Shown here: one piece after another, positions 45,914-49,943 of the stretch
Numbering within the stretch: the first letter of the stretch is position 1
Layout of the letters: each line of letters starts with the position of its first letter
Notes under the pieces: generated by a model
The model's input: only the letters and a program-made list of their open reading frames with translations
Told to the model about the DNA's origin: nothing
Database searches by the model: none
DNA from: Nemertoderma westbladi
Lineage: Eukaryota; Xenacoelomorpha; Nemertodermatida; Nemertodermatidae
Assembly: GCA_032718475.1 (NCBI GenBank)
Contig: JAUCBJ010006734.1
Span: 1-49,943 of the forward strand
Reading direction: 5' to 3'
Length of the DNA: 49,943 nucleotides
Made by a program: the position numbers and the translations under genes

Positions 45914-48900
45914 ATGTCTGATACTAAGCAGAACCTGTCAGACAGTTTATTAGATGTAACTATCTGCGACTCAGATAGAGACGTACAAACATCTGGTCGT
46001 AAATCCAGTTCACCTCCCACTGTGAGGAAGGTCATCCCTCCAGTAGTAATAACAGAACCTAGGCTGGTCCAACATCGTAGGTCTATCATAGGCACTCGAG
46101 CTCAGGTCAAGCGGGACCAAAAGGCAGCGGAACAGCAACAACCCGCTAGTCAAGAACTTATTCCTCAGCGGCCCAGCAGCTCCAGTAGTGAGGATACTGT
46201 AGAGCTGACACCCGAGAGCGGAGCAGAGATGACGGATGCGGTTTATACGGATCCCCTTCTCATCCTTCCTGCAGCCGTGCTCGCTGGGTTATTGATCGCA
46301 GTGGAAGAACACCAGATCGATTGGGCGAGAAGTCAACGGTCAACTAGAGATAACTACGCGGGATACACTAGTGAAGAACTGAAGTCTATTGTCGAGTCGC
46401 AATGGAACTTCCCCGGACCCGGACTCCCGTTTGATTTATCAGAAGCTGCCTGGGAAGACATACACCGGATGGGAGTAGCCAAGGAAACCATTGATCCAGC
46501 TGTATGGAAGAGGTCCGCAGCCGGATACGCACAGGGATTCTTCAGCTCTATGGAGCGAGTAGAGAGACAACTGTTTCAACAACCTCAAGGACCTCAAGAG
46601 CAGGGATCGCTGCTTTATCAAGTTAGAGAAAGAGTTCTGCGGATTAGGCTAATCTTATCCGCCTTTGAGGAGGCTTCTAAAAGAAAACAAGACACGTCGT
46701 TGCAAGTTGCCGTAAAGACTTGGTTTCAACCGGTGAGTCGCCAGGTTCAAGGAGCAGCTCAGTGGAAAGCTCAGTTGGAGGAGCGCTCAACCCATGGAGA
46801 ATCAACAGACGCTACTTTTTCCCAAGTGGAAAGTGAAGCGACGGCAGAGAAACCGCATAAGAGGGATGCCATTGACATCTATCTGTCAGACTATCAGCGT
46901 TTCGTAGGTGATGAAGAGTTGCGGAGAAGACTAGATGGGCTTAGCCCTAATAGTGAAGGAGCCCAGCGTGTGTTGGATGCAATTGATGTAGATAGGTTAG
47001 CGGCGAACCAAGCTAAATTCGATGAACAACTCCGCATCGCTAGAGAACAAGAAGAACAAGTAAGAAAAAAACGTATAGAAGACAGAAAGATAGCAGCAGT
47101 GGCAGAGGCGGAAAGAAAAGCGACCTTGGCAGAAGCAGCGGCAGAGGCAAAGGCGGCAGCAGCAGAAGCAGAGGCAAAGGCAACAAAAGCAGCAGCAGAA
47201 GCAGAGGCAAAGGCAACAGCGGCAGCAGCAGAAGCAGAGGCAAAGGCAACAGCGGCAGCAGCAGAAGCAAAGGCAGAGGCAAAAGCGGCAGCGGCAGAGG
47301 TAAAAGCGGCAGCGGTGGCGGAAGCAGAACGGAGAGCATCTGAAGAGGCAACCCAACTAGAGTTGGAAAATCTTCAAGAGAGGCAAGACAACTTCAATAA
47401 ACAGTTAACAGCTAGTAATATGCAGATGATGAGTCGATCTACTCCCAAAAGACAGGGATATACATCATCGGAGGAAGGCGATACCACCGATACTGAAGGC
47501 AAAGGAAATAGATCTCGTCTAAGCAGACGTAAAAGAACATTCCACCGTCAGAAATTGCCTGATTTGCCTCCAGCTGTTAGAAGGCAACTAAATAACACCA
47601 ACTTAGGTAGTACAGAGCCCACAGACCAAATAATTAAAATAGAAAGACTCCCTACTATAGTAGATGAGCCTGAAATAAGTAGGCCTGTTCTTGAAATCAC
47701 CCCTTCGGTGATAGACATACCTGTGCTCCATGAGACTACCTATAAATTCCCTCTACATAGCACTAAGCTACCTGTGCCCCGTAGAACTGCCCGAGAGACA
47801 GTTCAGGTCCTGGACCCCGAGCGAAATATTCCGAATTTGTCGCCCGTTGTCCCTTGTCTGCCCGCTACGACGTTGGCGGATCCCGTTTCGGCGGTTGATT
47901 GGGTAGACGAGAGACGGCGGGGGATGGATATTCTCCTCGGAGAGATGAAGGAGAATCAGATACGCTCCTCCCAACAGGTCCGAGAGTTGGAAGGGACTGT
48001 CCAACATTTAAAGGGAACAGTGAGGGAAAGCAAGTTAGAGTTGCAAGAAGTGCAGCAAAATATCGCGCTAGAGCGCGATAAATTAGTAAATTTACAAAAG
48101 GGTATACCACCACCCTCTGTAACAATGTGTCAACCTGTTAGGTCTGAAGTATTGCATGCGCAAGGTGTGGAGCCTACACGCATATATACTGCTAGCGAAG
48201 TAGAAACTCCTATAGTGAACCCTATTAAGGGTAATTATAGACCTGTTGATAATGATATTCCCTATAGAACTGATCATAATCCGAGAAATTTATATACCGA
48301 TAACTCGATATTAAATAGCACGATGGCCCAAGAAAGTTTTACGCGTCAAATGGCTAGAACCGAAGCCCAGCAAGCGGTAAAGGTTGGAGAGATCGTCAAG
48401 TTCAATGGAGATGAGATGAAATGGTTACCTTTTAATGAATATTACAAAGATAACATACAGAACTCTGTACTATCTAATGGAGAAAAACTTAGATACCTCA
48501 TCGAGTGCTTGGAAGGATCTCCCAAGTTAATGGCGTTAAAGTTTATTGGACATCCAGACGGATTAAGACAAGTTTGGGATACACTAAACATCAGGTATGG
48601 TAATAGGAATAATATCGCTGGGTACTTGTATGCCAAGTTAGTAGCGCCCCGAAAGTTTATTAGTAGCGGAATTATCGAGTTTTCCGATGAGATCCAGGAG
48701 ATCTGCAGACAATTAGACTGGCTAGGTAAGTCTCATGAGTATCAGAACACTATGGTTATTAGAGCAGTGGCTTCTACTTTACCTAAAGGTGGAGTAGGTA
48801 CACGCTGGGATAAGAAAGTGTTATATATGATGGAACAACAACGACGAGACCCTACCATGACTGATCTCATGTCATTCTTAGATAGAGAAGTGAAATTACA

Positions 48901-49943
48901 GCTCCTAAGGCAGTCCAGAGAGAAGACATTGGAAAACAAGGTAAGTGAGAAACCCGTTTCTAGGAGAAGGGTAACACCAGTATGTTATACCGACGACGGT
49001 GAAAGCCAAACTTCTCAAGGAGAGGACAGCGGGAAAGACACTGACAGATCTTATGTCAATAAAATGCCTAAAGATCAGGTAAGTAAATCCAAGTCTCGAC
49101 CCAATGACAGAAGGGAACCGGTACAAAAAACCCCTCCTATGTCTCCTAAAAGAATTCAGGTGAGAAAGCCCGAGGAAAGAACAAGTGTGCACCACACAGC
49201 ACATGTTAAAGTAAGTAACATCAAGCCCAAATGTGTGCTGTGCGACGGGCCCCACCGTTTAAATGCGTGTGATAAATTCCTGAGGAAATCACTAAAGGAT
49301 AGACGTGAAGTCATGTGGGATAAGCGGTTGTGTTATAATTGTCTCAGACGAGGACACCAACGGCGAACCTGTAACTCCGACGCAAGGTGTGCGAAGTGCG
49401 GCGCAAAACATCATATCTTGTTGCACACGGAATTCGAGCGAAACAGCCCGAGTCAGGTAAGTGAGTCCGAACTACATGTCCAATTCAGTGATGTGAACGA
49501 CACTGATCAATCTGAGATGGAAGGATTCTATACGGACGAGTTCTCCGACCAAAACGAATCCTGTTACCTAATAAACACCACCGCAGTGTATCGAGCACTC
49601 GTGTATGAAAAAGACACAGACAGCGACCTCACCCTAACTACTTCAGATCAACAACCATCTTGGAAAGCGCCAACTTCCAATATAGGAATCCGAGAATTTC
49701 CTGTAGTCCAGTTACGGGTCCACGGACCTCAGAAGAGCTATATAGTGAACGCCCTCCTGGACTCCGGTAGCACAGGAACATTCATCGATAAAGAGCTAGC
49801 CGAAGTCATCTTTGCTGGACAACCCAAGTTCCGAACCAAGCTAAACATGTCAGGAATCATGCAAGTTTGGAAATCTACAATAACAGCTGATTATTATGTA
49901 GGCGCGTTGTCCACCCCACAAGACGAACTAGGAGAACATAGCA
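45914..49943 (+). CDS. Element B gag-protease polyprotein (intact to window end, partial)
   Basis: Starts at ATG 45914 (MSDTKQNLSDSLLDVT) and is open for 1343 codons to the window edge; I read every codon and found no stop or frameshift. Domains: the N-terminal family domain (DPLLILPAAVLAGLLIAVEE, WNFPGPGLPFDLSEAAWEDI), a coiled coil with an expanded AAAEAEAKAT repeat (about 47090-47340), a DUF1759-like domain (FNGDEMKWLPFNEYY, about 48400), three Cys/His modules (CVLCDGPHRLNAC, CYNCLRRGHQRRTC, CAKCGAKHHILLH; about 49240-49430) and the DSG protease (Asp codon 49760-49762). RT, RNase H and integrase would follow outside the window. It is about 90% or more identical to element A and lacks A's two stops and frameshift, so it is the reference copy here and may be functional. 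Confidence 0.95.
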   Translation, partial: MSDTKQNLSDSLLDVTICDSDRDVQTSGRKSSSPPTVRKVIPPVVITEPRLVQHRRSIIGTRAQVKRDQKAAEQQQPASQELIPQRPSSSSSEDTVELTPESGAEMTDAVYTDPLLILPAAVLAGLLIAVEEHQIDWARSQRSTRDNYAGYTSEELKSIVESQWNFPGPGLPFDLSEAAWEDIHRMGVAKETIDPAVWKRSAAGYAQGFFSSMERVERQLFQQPQGPQEQGSLLYQVRERVLRIRLILSAFEEASKRKQDTSLQVAVKTWFQPVSRQVQGAAQWKAQLEERSTHGESTDATFSQVESEATAEKPHKRDAIDIYLSDYQRFVGDEELRRRLDGLSPNSEGAQRVLDAIDVDRLAANQAKFDEQLRIAREQEEQVRKKRIEDRKIAAVAEAERKATLAEAAAEAKAAAAEAEAKATKAAAEAEAKATAAAAEAEAKATAAAAEAKAEAKAAAAEVKAAAVAEAERRASEEATQLELENLQERQDNFNKQLTASNMQMMSRSTPKRQGYTSSEEGDTTDTEGKGNRSRLSRRKRTFHRQKLPDLPPAVRRQLNNTNLGSTEPTDQIIKIERLPTIVDEPEISRPVLEITPSVIDIPVLHETTYKFPLHSTKLPVPRRTARETVQVLDPERNIPNLSPVVPCLPATTLADPVSAVDWVDERRRGMDILLGEMKENQIRSSQQVRELEGTVQHLKGTVRESKLELQEVQQNIALERDKLVNLQKGIPPPSVTMCQPVRSEVLHAQGVEPTRIYTASEVETPIVNPIKGNYRPVDNDIPYRTDHNPRNLYTDNSILNSTMAQESFTRQMARTEAQQAVKVGEIVKFNGDEMKWLPFNEYYKDNIQNSVLSNGEKLRYLIECLEGSPKLMALKFIGHPDGLRQVWDTLNIRYGNRNNIAGYLYAKLVAPRKFISSGIIEFSDEIQEICRQLDWLGKSHEYQNTMVIRAVASTLPKGGVGTRWDKKVLYMMEQQRRDPTMTDLMSFLDREVKLQLLRQSREKTLENKVSEKPVSRRRVTPVCYTDDGESQTSQGEDSGKDTDRSYVNKMPKDQVSKSKSRPNDRREPVQKTPPMSPKRIQVRKPEERTSVHHTAHVKVSNIKPKCVLCDGPHRLNACDKFLRKSLKDRREVMWDKRLCYNCLRRGHQRRTCNSDARCAKCGAKHHILLHTEFERNSPSQVSESELHVQFSDVNDTDQSEMEGFYTDEFSDQNESCYLINTTAVYRALVYEKDTDSDLTLTTSDQQPSWKAPTSNIGIREFPVVQLRVHGPQKSYIVNALLDSGSTGTFIDKELAEVIFAGQPKFRTKLNMSGIMQVWKSTITADYYVGALSTPQDELGEHS
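48941..49462 (+). promoter_or_regulatory. Cluster of consensus 5' splice donors in element B gag
   Basis: GTAAGT at 48941 (AAG before it), 49079 (CAG), 49211 (AAA) and 49457 (CAG), each in frame as Val-Ser, at the same places as in element A. In element B the second site has a better donor (CAGGTAAGT) than in A (GACGTAAGT). Confidence 0.5.

Overview
The window is animal (metazoan) nuclear DNA, probably from an invertebrate. It holds one recognisable host gene, an intronless copy of the delta subunit of translation initiation factor eIF2B on the minus strand at 8063-9820. Almost everything else is mobile or tandemly repeated DNA. The species cannot be told from the sequence. The evidence for an animal is BEL/Pao LTR retrotransposons with CCHC zinc knuckles, DSG protease, YVDD reverse transcriptase and DDE integrase, a LINE reverse transcriptase tail, hAT-like and TA-inserting DNA transposons, and a eukaryote-only gene.

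Layout. 1-3993 is the 3' end of a BEL-like element (element E): a broken zinc-finger accessory ORF, then a 1.24 kb LTR whose 3' half is tandemly repeated. 3994-4654 holds unassigned DNA and a 5'-truncated LINE fragment. 4640-7290 is a satellite with a 32-bp monomer and higher-order structure. 7291-10519 is the host segment: an AT-rich stretch with a CTCF-like motif, EIF2B4, and a 10-bp minisatellite.

10520-40979 is one 30.5 kb nested insertion. Its outer element (C) has 570/564-bp LTRs and a GTTGT target duplication on both sides. C has a degraded Pao-type gag-pol at 28586-38820 and carries a second retrotransposon (element A, 11259-28585) in its gag leader. Element A's 5' LTR is split by a 2.2 kb TA-inserted DNA transposon, which itself contains another inverted-repeat unit. 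Element A's leader is split by a 1.9 kb hAT-like element with an 8-bp target duplication. A's gag-protease ORF has lost reverse transcriptase, RNase H and integrase. 40985-42455 is host flank with a cluster of 12-bp palindromes. 42456 to the window end is element B, same family as A and E: LTR, leader, and a gag-protease ORF open for 1343 codons to the window edge.

How it fits together. A, B and E are one retroelement family: 1.24 kb LTRs running from TGTAAAAGC to GAACA, a leader with tandem units of about 290 bp, a single-frame gag-pol, and a second coding unit between pol and the 3' LTR. That unit encodes a zinc finger and a very basic C terminus. The protease-proximal gag linker of A and B holds repeated, position-conserved consensus 5' splice donors, all in the same codon phase. 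This could be how the downstream unit is expressed. I consider the splice-donor cluster and the accessory unit the best candidates for something undescribed. B looks potentially functional; A and C look defective but young by their LTR similarity, so they may have been mobilised in trans.
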